Below are positions 8,993-16,762 of a stretch of DNA of 64,000 nucleotides, in pieces. The stretch is from Flavobacterium sp. 123 (GTDB lineage: Bacteria > Bacteroidota > Bacteroidia > Flavobacteriales > Flavobacteriaceae): NCBI RefSeq assembly GCF_003634825.1, contig NZ_RBXD01000001.1, forward strand, positions 766,501 to 830,500, read 5' to 3'. A program made the translations under genes and the position numbers. The first letter of the stretch is position 1; every line of letters begins with the position of its first letter. Below the pieces are notes generated by a model. The model was not told where the DNA came from. It searched no databases and saw nothing but the letters and a program-made list of their open reading frames with translations.

Positions 8993-9027
8993 AAAATCCC
9001 GTTTCATGTATTTGAAACGGGATTTTT
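8993..9027 (+). terminator. rho-independent terminator after pnp
   Basis: AAAATCCCGTTTCA pairs with TGAAACGGGATTTT around a short loop and runs into T's. It lies 34 bp after the pnp stop. Confidence 0.85.
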
Positions 9028-9123
9028 GGTTAAATAAAAAAATAAATACTAAACTATTGTAACTTTTTAGTAACCCCATACGTATAATCACTTGTACACT
9101 TAAAAAATTGAGGAGACAAAAAC

Positions 9124-9987
9124 ATGAGACAACTTAAAATCACCAAGCAGGTTACCAATCGTGAAACCGCTTCATTAGACAAATATTTACAAGAAATTGG
9201 AAAAGTTGACCTTATTACCGCTGACGAAGAGGTAGAATTAGCTCAGAAAATTAAAGCCGGGGATCAAAGAGCCTTGGAGAAATTAACAAAAGCAAATTTA
9301 CGTTTCGTAGTTTCGGTAGCTAAACAATACCAAAATCAAGGTTTGACACTTCCCGATTTGATTAATGAAGGAAATTTAGGATTGATAAAAGCAGCACAAC
9401 GTTTTGATGAAACTCGTGGTTTCAAATTCATTTCGTATGCCGTTTGGTGGATTCGTCAATCTATTTTACAAGCATTGGCAGAACAATCTCGTATCGTTCG
9501 TTTGCCTTTGAACAAAATTGGTTCTATCAATAAAATCAACAAAATGTACGCTTTATTAGAGCAATCTAACGAACGTCCACCATCTGCTGAGGAAATTGCA
9601 AAAGAACTTGATATGACCGTAAATGATGTAAAAGAGTCTATGAAAAACTCTGGTCGTCACCTATCCATGGATGCACCTCTTGTAGAAGGAGAAGATTCTA
9701 ACCTTTACGACGTATTGCGTTCTGGTGAATCACCAAATCCAGACAGAGAATTAATTCACGAATCATTACGTACCGAAATTGAACGTTCACTAGAAACATT
9801 AACTCCTAGAGAAGCTGATGTAGTTCGTTTGTACTTTGGTCTTGGAGATCAACACCCAATGACACTAGAAGAAATTGGAGAAACTTTTGATCTAACTCGT
9901 GAGCGTGTGCGTCAAATCAAAGAAAAAGCAATCCGCAGATTGAAACACACTTCAAGAAGTAAAATACTAAAAACCTATTTAGGTTAA
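9124..9987 (+). CDS. rpoD: primary RNA polymerase sigma factor (RpoD/SigA family)
   Basis: The 287-residue length is that of the compact Bacteroidota housekeeping sigma factor, which lacks region 1.1. Region 1.2 ([18 protein letters not shown]) is near residue 16. Region 2 contains [28 protein letters not shown] and the -7 recognition helix [13 protein letters not shown], regions 3.0-3.1 follow, and region 4.2 has [29 protein letters not shown]. This factor recognises the TAnnTTTG / TTG promoters seen throughout the window. It is preceded by a 160-bp gap containing the pnp terminator, and it is followed by its own terminator. Confidence 0.97.
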   Translation: MRQLKITKQVTNRETASLDKYLQEIGKVDLITADEEVELAQKIKAGDQRALEKLTKANLRFVVSVAKQYQNQGLTLPDLINEGNLGLIKAAQRFDETRGFKFISYAVWWIRQSILQALAEQSRIVRLPLNKIGSINKINKMYALLEQSNERPPSAEEIAKELDMTVNDVKESMKNSGRHLSMDAPLVEGEDSNLYDVLRSGESPNPDRELIHESLRTEIERSLETLTPREADVVRLYFGLGDQHPMTLEEIGETFDLTRERVRQIKEKAIRRLKHTSRSKILKTYLG

Positions 9988-10090
9988 TTTATAAAACTCC
10001 CACAATTAAAATTTTTAAATCTCTTTTAAATCTTTTAATTCACCATAAACAACAGTCTGATTAACTGTTCGTTTTTTGATTGATGATTGA

Positions 10091-10122
10091 AACTCCGGCT
10101 GATTACCGGAGTTTTATTTTTT
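10091..10122 (+). terminator. terminator of the primary sigma gene (intact copy)
   Basis: AACTCCGG pairs with CCGGAGTT around a 7-nt loop, followed by TTATTTTTT. A decayed copy of the surrounding block (TGATGATTGAAACCCCGCTGATTACTGGAATTTT) occurs about 100 bp downstream at 10185-10226. Confidence 0.8.
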
Positions 10123-10127
10123 GTCAT

Positions 10128-10153
10128 CAATCAAAAAACCACTTTTTTGATTG
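10128..10153. repeat. perfect 11-bp inverted repeat
   Basis: CAATCAAAAAA and TTTTTTGATTG are separated by CCAC. It sits between the intact and decayed terminator copies. Confidence 0.6.
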
Positions 10154-10245
10154 CTTCGCCAGTTCGGTGCTATCGCTCCTCGTGTGATGATTGAAACCCC
10201 GCTGATTACTGGAATTTTATTTTTTAATCTAAATTCTTCTCACTT

Positions 10246-10280
10246 TTCACTATTCACTATTCACTATTCACTATTCACTA
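10246..10280 (+). repeat. heptanucleotide tandem repeat (TTCACTA)x5
   Basis: Five perfect TTCACTA copies run head to tail in non-coding DNA. Neighbouring bases (CACTTTTCAC) look like a worn extra copy. Confidence 0.9.
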
Positions 10281-10282
10281 TT

Positions 10283-10377
10283 ATGGCGTATCCCTCCGTA
10301 AAAACTCTGGGTCGGGCTTTACGTTACAATCTTTTTATAAAAAAATAAAAAGGATTTCCACTTCAATCCCTTACGCA
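10283..10377. repeat. candidate interspersed intergenic element
   Basis: The stretch begins GGCGTATCCCTCCGTAA and ends near ATCCCTTACGC, giving imperfect GCGTA/TACGC ends. Its centre is a CTTTTTAT...ATAAAAAG hairpin (10331-10352) followed by GGATTTCCACTTCAATCCC. I recall similar GGCGTATCCCTCC...CAATCCC blocks between genes in flavobacterial genomes. There is no second copy in this window, so the call rests on memory and structure. Confidence 0.45.
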
Positions 10378-10419
10378 ATCGCTGACAACGAACCTATTAT
10401 TTTCCCCATAAAAAAACTT

Positions 10420-10449
10420 TTGCAATCGCGTGGAAATAAACTAATTTTG
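10420..10449 (+). promoter_or_regulatory. rpe promoter (TTG-N19-TAATTTTG)
   Basis: TTG at 10420-10422 and TAATTTTG at 10442-10449 match the Bacteroidota consensus with an ideal 19-bp spacer. The element ends 23 bp before the rpe ATG. Confidence 0.8.
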
Positions 10450-10472
10450 CAAAAAAACAACACAACCTCACA

Positions 10473-11135
10473 ATGAAAAATACACTTATTGCACCCTCAG
10501 TTCTTGCTGCCGATTTTGCAAACCTACAACGCGACATCGAAATGATTAACAACAGCCAAGCTGATTGGTTTCATATTGATATTATGGACGGTGTTTTTGT
10601 ACCTAACATCTCTTTTGGAATGCCAGTCTTAGAAGCAATCAAAAGGCATGCAAAAAAAACAATCGATGTGCACTTAATGATAGTGGATCCAGATCGTTAC
10701 ATCAAGACATTCGCCGAATTAGGTGCTAATGTTCTAACAGTACATTACGAAGCTTGTCCACACTTACACAGAACCCTTCAAGCTATCAAAGCAGAAGGAA
10801 TGCAAGCTGGAGTAGCCATCAATCCTCATACAAATATTGAGTTATTAGAAGACGTAATCAATGATATTGATTTAGTTTGCATTATGAGTGTTAACCCAGG
10901 ATTTGGAGGCCAATCTTTTATTGAAAATACATATTCAAAAATCGAAAAACTAAAAGCATTAATTACGCGTAAAGGTGCTTCAACTATCATAGAAATTGAT
11001 GGTGGTGTAACTAACAAAAACGCCGTACAACTTGTTAAAGCAGGCGCAGATGTTCTTGTAGCGGGAAGCTTTGTATTCAAAGCAGAAGATCCCACAGCAA
11101 CTGTAGCAGACTTGAAAAAAATCACTTCTTTCTAA
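10473..11135 (+). CDS. rpe: ribulose-phosphate 3-epimerase
   Basis: The enzyme interconverts ribulose-5-phosphate and xylulose-5-phosphate in the pentose phosphate pathway. The 220 residues form a TIM barrel with the family motifs APSVLAADFANL, WFHIDIMDGVFVPNISFG (metal His and Asp), VHLMI, MSVNPGFGGQSF and EIDGGV. Length is standard. It has its own promoter just upstream and shares a bidirectional terminator with the convergent CBS gene, so it is monocistronic. Confidence 0.98.
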   Translation: MKNTLIAPSVLAADFANLQRDIEMINNSQADWFHIDIMDGVFVPNISFGMPVLEAIKRHAKKTIDVHLMIVDPDRYIKTFAELGANVLTVHYEACPHLHRTLQAIKAEGMQAGVAINPHTNIELLEDVINDIDLVCIMSVNPGFGGQSFIENTYSKIEKLKALITRKGASTIIEIDGGVTNKNAVQLVKAGADVLVAGSFVFKAEDPTATVADLKKITSF

Positions 11136-11138
11136 AAC

Positions 11139-11167
11139 AAAAAAGTCCCAAATTTGGGACTTTTTTT
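11139..11167. terminator. bidirectional terminator between rpe and the CBS gene
   Basis: AAAAAGTCCCAAA pairs with TTTGGGACTTTTT, with A- and T-runs on both sides. It serves two convergent genes. Confidence 0.85.
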
Positions 11168-11170
11168 ATA

Positions 11171-11596
11171 TTAGTTTTTATACTGATCTATTAAATATTT
11201 TATCAAATCAGTTGTTGTGACGATTCCTACTAATAAATCTCCCATACAAACTGGTAAAGCATGAAATTCTTTTTTAGATAAAATTTCAGCCGTTTCTTTA
11301 ATAGTTGTTTCAGGAGAAATAGTGACTAATTTTTTCGCCATAACCTGCTCTACCGTAAACATATTATAAACAGTAGTGTCAACAATTTCAGCATCGTCAT
11401 CAACTGCATCCACAAAGGAGATTCTCAACAAATCAGTATAACTCAACATCCCAATTATTTTATTACCATCTACTACTGGTATGTGCCTAATTTTATATTG
11501 CTTAAAAAGTTGTTCCGCTTTAGTCAAATCATCTGCAAGATTTAATTTTATGACATTTTTGGTCATTATTACGGAGACTGGGACTCTATTTTTCAT
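11171..11596 (-). CDS. CBS-pair domain protein
   Basis: The 141 residues consist of two CBS domains and little else. The first has VIMTKNVIKLNLADDLTKAEQLFKQYKIRHIPVVD and GMLSYTDLLR, and the second has VMAKKLVTISPETTIKETAEILSKKEFHALPVC and GIVTTTDLIKYL. CBS pairs bind adenine nucleotides and act as energy or ligand sensors. With no catalytic partner in the chain or next door, the target is unknown. The gene is convergent with rpe and separated from its other neighbour by a tRNA gene. Confidence 0.88.
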   Translation of the reverse strand: MKNRVPVSVIMTKNVIKLNLADDLTKAEQLFKQYKIRHIPVVDGNKIIGMLSYTDLLRISFVDAVDDDAEIVDTTVYNMFTVEQVMAKKLVTISPETTIKETAEILSKKEFHALPVCMGDLLVGIVTTTDLIKYLIDQYKN

Positions 11597-11729
11597 AACT
11601 TCTAACTTTAATTATTTTCAAAGTTATTGGATAAAAAAATCAAAAAACATGATGTTTATCAGTTGGTTTTCGTGATTATTTTGATATGTTAGTAGAACGA
11701 ATTCTCAAGTACTAAAAGTTGATTGAAAC

Positions 11730-11759
11730 AAAAAAGCAAGCTAAATAGCTTGCTTTTTT
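11730..11759 (-). terminator. terminator of tRNA-Arg
   Basis: AAAAAGCAAGCT pairs with AGCTTGCTTTTT around an AAAT loop. It lies just after the 3' end of the minus-strand tRNA gene. Confidence 0.8.
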
Positions 11760-11762
11760 ATG

Positions 11763-11836
11763 TGACCACGGCAGGGTTCGAACCTGCAACCCTCAGAGTC
11801 GAAATCTGATATTCTATCCAGTTGAACTACGCAGTC
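11763..11836 (-). tRNA. tRNA-Arg(TCG)
   Basis: The 74-nt gene folds as a cloverleaf. The acceptor pair is GACTGCG/CGTGGTC with discriminator A. The D arm is GTTC...GAAT, the anticodon stem is TCAGA/TCTGA with loop TTTCGAC (anticodon TCG), and the T arm is GCAGG TTCGAAC CCTGC. CCA is not encoded. Confidence 0.93.
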
Positions 11837-11879
11837 ATTGATTTAAGATTTTAGAAAAATCTGCTTATCCTTAATCTTT

Positions 11880-12329
11880 TTATGTCAATAGTTTTTTTAC
11901 TATTGTTGAAATAGTTTTTCCTTCGGCAGTTCCACCTAATTGTGCAGCTGCTAGTCCCATTACTTTACCCATAGAAGCAATTCCTGATGCTCCGGTTTCG
12001 GCAATGATTTTTGCAACAACTGCTTCAACTTCAGCTTCACTTAATTGTGCTGGTAAAAATTTTTCTATTACAGCAATTTGAGCTAATTCTGGTTCAGCCA
12101 AATCCAAACGGTTTTGTTCTGTGAAAATTCTAGCACTTTCTTTACGTGTTTTTACTAATCTTTGAAGCAATTTAATTTCATCGTCAGCACTAATTTCTTC
12201 TTTTGAACCTGAAGCAGTTTGCGCTAATAATAATTCCGATTTAATAGCTCTTAAAGCTTCTAAAGCAACAGTGTCTTTGGCTCTCATGGCTACTTTGATT
12301 TCGTCCATGATTTGTATTGATAAACTCAT
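11880..12329 (-). CDS. yqeY: GatB/YqeY domain protein
   Basis: The 149-residue protein is a stand-alone YqeY domain related to the C-terminal tRNA-binding domain of the GatB amidotransferase subunit. Family motifs are DEIKVAMRAKDTVALEALRAIKSELL, EIKLLQRLVKTRKESARIF, IAVIEKFLPAQLSEAEVEAVV and the ending MGKVMGLAAAQLGGTAEGKTISTIVKKLL. Its exact role in bacteria is not settled. It lies downstream of ftsZ, but the ftsZ terminator and its own promoter separate the two. Confidence 0.93.
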   Translation of the reverse strand: MSLSIQIMDEIKVAMRAKDTVALEALRAIKSELLLAQTASGSKEEISADDEIKLLQRLVKTRKESARIFTEQNRLDLAEPELAQIAVIEKFLPAQLSEAEVEAVVAKIIAETGASGIASMGKVMGLAAAQLGGTAEGKTISTIVKKLLT

Positions 12330-12487
12330 TATTTTATAGTTATTCGTTAATGTCTTGATGTATTTACCTCAGATGATAGTGAATATAGCCTTTTTGGGAG
12401 AAAATGTATTCTTAGAAACTATTTTTTAGGACTTAGAAAAAAGCATTTCCGATAAAAAGCTTGAGACGACAGCTGAATGAAGGCTCG

Positions 12488-12518
12488 CAAATTTAGAAAA
12501 TTTTACTGTAATTAACAA
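12488..12518 (-). promoter_or_regulatory. yqeY promoter (TTG-N20-TAAATTTG)
   Basis: On the minus strand TTG (12516-12518) and TAAATTTG (12488-12495) have a 20-bp spacer, a textbook Bacteroidota promoter. Transcription would start near 12481, leaving a leader of about 150 nt before yqeY. Confidence 0.7.
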
Positions 12519-12540
12519 AAGATACTTCTTTGGTTGCCAC

Positions 12541-12576
12541 AAAAAAATAACCCGAAAATAAAATTATATTTTCGGG
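12541..12576 (-). terminator. terminator of the dcw cluster, after ftsZ
   Basis: CCCGAAAATA (12551-12560) pairs with TATTTTCGGG (12567-12576), followed on the minus strand by a T-run (A-run at 12541-12547). It lies 25 bp past the ftsZ stop. Confidence 0.85.
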
Positions 12577-12600
12577 CTATCTTGGTTTGGTTTTGGTTAG

Positions 12601-14595
12601 TTAATCTACATTGTCATGCAAATACGAGTTGTTAGAACGCAACTGTAGATCATTGTTGCTATCTGTCCCTACAGAAATTCTCGAGTTTGTGTTATTCGGT
12701 TGATTGTTCGAAATATCAATTCCTAGTCTTTTGTAAGCTGGCTCTCTTTCATATTCATCAATTTTAGAAACATTATTATGGAATTTGTAATTGAATTCTT
12801 TTAGTTTCTTTCTTCTTTCATCTGCTCTCAGTCTCAATGTTTCTTCAATTGTCATTTCCATTGGAGAAATAGCTTCGAAATTAGATGTTGAATGAATCGA
12901 CTCCTCTACTCTTTTCATTGTAATATTCAATTCAGCTGGAACTACTTCTACTGGTTTTTCAACCACTTTTGCAGTACTGAAATCATTTTCTATTTCCATA
13001 TATTCTTCTAGAGAATATTTAATGATTCCTTTATCCGTTAATTCTGTTACAGGAACAAACTGAACCGCTTCGTTAACTTTGATATCACGTGTTTCATTTG
13101 TTAATTCAAATAAAACTTTCTTTTCTTCAACTACTTCTTGTTTTGCTACTGGTTCTGATTTAAAAAGAGGCAAATCAAATGAAAAAGAAGTTTGTTCTTG
13201 TTTTTCAACTGCTTTTGGTTGAGCTGCTTTTACTTGCTGAATTTCGTGTTGTTCTGGTGTTGTAAAAGTAAAATCAATATCATTTATTGGTGATACAATT
13301 TCAAAGGTTACATCTAAATTTTTAATAAACTCAGACATTACCATCAACTCTTCTTTATTAATTACAGGAGGAGCTACAGCTACAACTGGCTCAGGAACTA
13401 CAACTACTTCTGGAACAATAACAGCTTCTGGAACTACTGTATCTTCTAATAATTCAAAAACAATACGCTCCGATGAATTTGAAACTGGAGTTTCATTATT
13501 CAAATCAAATGCTGCAACTGGTTTATTTGATAGATTATGAACACTTTTTTGCTCATCTTCTAAAGTGTGAATTATTTTTTTAGGCTCTGTATTTACTATT
13601 TCGTTTTGTTGTTCAATATCAAAACCTGTAGCGATAATAGTAACTGCAATAGCTTCACCAAGTGTTTCGTCTTCACCAACACCCATGATAATATTAGCAT
13701 TATACCCTGCTTCAGACTGAATATGGTCATTGATTTCACCTATTTCGTCCAAAGTAATTTCATTAGAACCCGAAACGATAAGCAACAATACGTTTTTGGC
13801 ACCTGTAATTTTATTGTCATTCAATAACGGAGAATCTAAAGCAGCAATAATAGCTTCTTTTGCTCTGTTTTCTCCTTCAGCAACTGCAGAACCCATTATT
13901 GCGGTTCCACTATTAGATAAAACAGTTTTAGCGTCTCTTAAATCGATATTTTGAGTATAGTGATGTGTAATTACTTCCGCTATTCCTCTTGAGGCTGTAG
14001 CTAATACTTCATCCGCTTTTGAAAACCCAGCTTTAAAACCTAAATTTCCATATACTTCTCTAAGTTTGTTATTATTAATAACAATCAAAGAATCTACTTG
14101 TTTGCGTAATTTTTCAATTCCTAATAAAGCTTGTTCTTGACGCACTTTACCTTCAAATAGAAAAGGAATTGTAACAATACCAACCGTAAGAATTTCTCTT
14201 TCTTTAGCTAATTGAGCAATTACTGGAGCAGCACCTGTACCAGTTCCTCCACCCATACCAGCAGTAATAAATACCATCTTAGTGTTACGATCTAACATTT
14301 TTTCAATGTCTGCAATACTTTCAATAGCTGATTGTTGTCCTACATCTGGATTTGCACCTGCTCCAAGACCTTCGGTTAAGTTTACACCTAACTGAATTTT
14401 ATTTGGCACAGCACTGTTTTGCAAAGCCTGAGAGTCTGTATTACAAACAATAAAATCTACCCCTTTGATTCCTTGTTTAAACATGTGGTTTATAGCATTG
14501 CTTCCGCCTCCACCTACACCAATAACTTTTATTACATTTGATTGATTCTTTGGTAAATCAAATGAAATACTTCCAAATTCTGAGTTGCTCATCAT
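12601..14595 (-). CDS. ftsZ: cell division protein FtsZ
   Basis: FtsZ is the tubulin-like GTPase that forms the Z-ring. The GTPase core (about residues 18-330) has GVGGGGSNAINHM, the tubulin signature GMGGGTGTGAAPVIA and NNNKLREVYGNLG. The protein has 664 residues, much longer than the 380-400 of E. coli. Residues 335-600 form a Val/Pro/Glu-rich low-complexity linker. The C-terminal region has conserved-looking segments (RLRADERRKKLKEFNYKF and EPAYKRLGIDIS). A long linker is normal in Flavobacteriia. The gene follows ftsA by 52 bp and is the last gene of the cluster. The start could be either of two adjacent Met codons. Confidence 0.98.
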   Translation of the reverse strand: MMSNSEFGSISFDLPKNQSNVIKVIGVGGGGSNAINHMFKQGIKGVDFIVCNTDSQALQNSAVPNKIQLGVNLTEGLGAGANPDVGQQSAIESIADIEKMLDRNTKMVFITAGMGGGTGTGAAPVIAQLAKEREILTVGIVTIPFLFEGKVRQEQALLGIEKLRKQVDSLIVINNNKLREVYGNLGFKAGFSKADEVLATASRGIAEVITHHYTQNIDLRDAKTVLSNSGTAIMGSAVAEGENRAKEAIIAALDSPLLNDNKITGAKNVLLLIVSGSNEITLDEIGEINDHIQSEAGYNANIIMGVGEDETLGEAIAVTIIATGFDIEQQNEIVNTEPKKIIHTLEDEQKSVHNLSNKPVAAFDLNNETPVSNSSERIVFELLEDTVVPEAVIVPEVVVVPEPVVAVAPPVINKEELMVMSEFIKNLDVTFEIVSPINDIDFTFTTPEQHEIQQVKAAQPKAVEKQEQTSFSFDLPLFKSEPVAKQEVVEEKKVLFELTNETRDIKVNEAVQFVPVTELTDKGIIKYSLEEYMEIENDFSTAKVVEKPVEVVPAELNITMKRVEESIHSTSNFEAISPMEMTIEETLRLRADERRKKLKEFNYKFHNNVSKIDEYEREPAYKRLGIDISNNQPNNTNSRISVGTDSNNDLQLRSNNSYLHDNVD

Positions 14596-14647
14596 TTTAT
14601 TTGGTTTTTGATATTTATTATTAATTCTTATATTTTATTGGCAAACC

Positions 14648-16033
14648 TTATTCTGCATTGTCTAAAAAATCTTTGATTTTATCGACATATCTGTCAAAAA
14701 AAGATCTCCTAATTTTATTTTCTGTTGACTCTTCTTTTTTAGCAAAGTCTCTAACTTCTTGTTCAACTATAGTATCCACTTCTTCGCTTTCAGGTTGAAC
14801 AGCTACAACGGGCTGTCTGTAAACTGGCGCTTTTGGAGCTTCAATCACATCCATTCGAACAGCACTTTGCGTTTGATTTTCGATACTATTCATTACCAAA
14901 CCTACTGCTGTTGCATATAAAGGACTTGATATTTCCTCATCAGAATTCCCAGCCAAATGCTCGTTTGGATATCCTATTCTAGTATCCATTCCAGTGATGT
15001 ACTCCACTAGTTGTTTGATATGTTGCAGTTGTGCACCACCACCTGTAAGAACGATTCCTGCAATTAATTTTTTTCTTGGGTCTTCGTGACCGTATGCTTT
15101 TATTTCTGTAAAAACTTGTTCAATAATTTCAACAACACGTGCATGAATTATTTTAGACAAATTTTTCAAAGAAATTTCTTTTGGTTCTCTTCCTCTAAGA
15201 CCTGGTATAGAAACAATTTCATTGTCTTTATTTTCACCTGGCCAAGCAGAACCAAATTTTACTTTCAATAACTCCGCTTGTTTTTCAATAATAGAGCAAC
15301 CTTCTTTAATATCATCTGTAATAACGTTTCCTCCAAAAGGGATAACGGCTGTGTGACGAATTATTCCATCTTTAAAAATCGCTAAATCAGTTGTTCCTCC
15401 TCCTATATCTATAAGCGCAACACCTGCTTCTTTTTCTTCCTGACTCAATACAGCATCAGATGATGCTAAAGGCTCCAATGTTAATCCAGACAATTCTATA
15501 CCTGAACTTTGAATACATCTTCCTACATTTCTAATAGAAGAAGCTTGACCTACAACTACATGAAAGCTAGACTCTAATCTACCACCATACATTCCTATTG
15601 GTTCTTTAATTTCCGTTTGACCGTCAATTTTAAATTCTTGTGGCAAAACGTGAATTATTTCTTCCCCTGGCAACATGGCCAATTTATTAACTTGATCAAT
15701 CAAAAGCTGAATATCATTCCCTCCAATCACCTCTTCTGGATTGCTTCTGCTAATGTAATCTGTATGTTGAATACTACGAATATGCTGACCAGCTATACCC
15801 ACAACAACATCTTTTATTTTATAACCTGAATTATTTTCAGCTTCTTGTATTGCTTGTTGAATCGATTGAATAGTTTGAGTAATGTTATTTACCACACCTC
15901 TAGCCACACCTAAGCTTTTGGATTTTCCGACACCCAAAATCTCTAGTTTCCCATACTCATTTTTTTTGCCTATCATGGCAACTATTTTGGTTGTCCCAAT
16001 ATCTAGACCTACTGCAATATTCTCTTTTTCCAT
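14648..16033 (-). CDS. ftsA: cell division protein FtsA
   Basis: FtsA is an actin-like ATPase that tethers FtsZ to the membrane and recruits later division proteins. The 461 residues show the actin-fold phosphate loops (GLDIGTTKIVAMIG at the N-terminus and ALIDIGGGTTDLAIF near 205) and the adenosine motif GIVLTGGGAQLQHI. After a variable linker the chain ends in SFFDRYVDKIKDFLDNAE, which looks like the amphipathic membrane-targeting helix. It lies between ftsQ (6 bp away) and ftsZ, consistent with co-transcription. Confidence 0.97.
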   Translation of the reverse strand: MEKENIAVGLDIGTTKIVAMIGKKNEYGKLEILGVGKSKSLGVARGVVNNITQTIQSIQQAIQEAENNSGYKIKDVVVGIAGQHIRSIQHTDYISRSNPEEVIGGNDIQLLIDQVNKLAMLPGEEIIHVLPQEFKIDGQTEIKEPIGMYGGRLESSFHVVVGQASSIRNVGRCIQSSGIELSGLTLEPLASSDAVLSQEEKEAGVALIDIGGGTTDLAIFKDGIIRHTAVIPFGGNVITDDIKEGCSIIEKQAELLKVKFGSAWPGENKDNEIVSIPGLRGREPKEISLKNLSKIIHARVVEIIEQVFTEIKAYGHEDPRKKLIAGIVLTGGGAQLQHIKQLVEYITGMDTRIGYPNEHLAGNSDEEISSPLYATAVGLVMNSIENQTQSAVRMDVIEAPKAPVYRQPVVAVQPESEEVDTIVEQEVRDFAKKEESTENKIRRSFFDRYVDKIKDFLDNAE

Positions 16034-16039
16034 TATCTA

Positions 16040-16762
16040 TTATTTAGTGCAAACTACTTGTTCCGTAAAACGGAGATCAATTTTATTGTATTTATATAAC
16101 GAACTATCTAAAACTGCTTTTTGAAAAAAAGCTTTATAATTTTTAAATTTTCGTTTCACATTTATCATTCTACCGAAATCAATTCGAAAATCAAAATTCC
16201 TATTCATCATTAATAAGCTCCCATTAGGCATAATTTGAACTCCAATGATGTTTTTTTTCAAAAACGCATCGTTATGAATTTCACGAAATAATTCGGATAA
16301 ATCCTTGCTGTTTTTTTTATTTATAATCCCCGAAACAAGTGGAACTCGAGCTGCAAAATTTGCTGACAACGGCATTCTATTTCCTTTGTAATCAATATAG
16401 AAAGAACGCTCACCATCAAAAACTCTTGCTATAGGAGTTTTTTGTTTTACAACTGCTTTTAGAACACCATCAATACTCACAAAAACTTCTGACTTTTCAA
16501 TCATCTGATGTGCATTAACAGCTTTTTCTAATTTATTCAAATCTAATTTATCTTTTTCAATGCCTGATGCATCCTTTTTATTTTCTATTAACAATTTATT
16601 AACCGTTTCCTGTTTAACAAAAGGAGCGTTATCTCCAACAAAAATAACCTCAGACTTGGCTAATTTCCGTGCTGCATTTCGTTTTGAAGTAAACGAAAAC
16701 AGAAAAGCAACCACTACAAGCATGATTACTAACCGAATATTTGTTAGGTTAAATAGTTTCAT
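16040..16762 (-). CDS. ftsQ: cell division protein FtsQ/DivIB
   Basis: FtsQ is a single-pass divisome protein. The 240 residues have a short cytoplasmic start, one transmembrane helix (about 10-27, LVIMLVVVAFLFSF) and a periplasmic POTRA/beta region with VSIDGVLKAVVKQKTPIARVFDGERSFYIDYKGNRMPLS. Primary sequence is weakly conserved in this family, so position matters. It overlaps the murC 3' end by 14 bp and precedes ftsA, the canonical place for ftsQ. The call is strong on context and topology. Confidence 0.9.
   Translation of the reverse strand: MKLFNLTNIRLVIMLVVVAFLFSFTSKRNAARKLAKSEVIFVGDNAPFVKQETVNKLLIENKKDASGIEKDKLDLNKLEKAVNAHQMIEKSEVFVSIDGVLKAVVKQKTPIARVFDGERSFYIDYKGNRMPLSANFAARVPLVSGIINKKNSKDLSELFREIHNDAFLKKNIIGVQIMPNGSLLMMNRNFDFRIDFGRMINVKRKFKNYKAFFQKAVLDSSLYKYNKIDLRFTEQVVCTK

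Larger units (their letters stand above)
9988..10472. other. 485-bp intergenic region dense in repeats
   Basis: I see no credible gene here. It holds an intact sigma-gene terminator, a decayed copy of the same terminator block, an 11-bp perfect inverted repeat (10128-10153), five TTCACTA heptamers, a hairpin-bearing element resembling flavobacterial intergenic repeats, and the rpe promoter. The 65-codon frame at 10151-10348 runs through these repeats and is not a plausible protein. Confidence 0.7.

Noticed and set aside
10246..10280. Possible CRISPR-like array
   Set aside because: The heptamers are contiguous with no spacers and no cas genes are present.
10151..10348. 65-codon frame after the sigma gene
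   Set aside because: It runs through the decayed terminator, the TTCACTA repeats and the candidate repeat element; the product is repetitive and implausible.
13567..13954. Two plus-strand frames opposite ftsZ
   Set aside because: Both are antisense shadows of the conserved ftsZ coding sequence.
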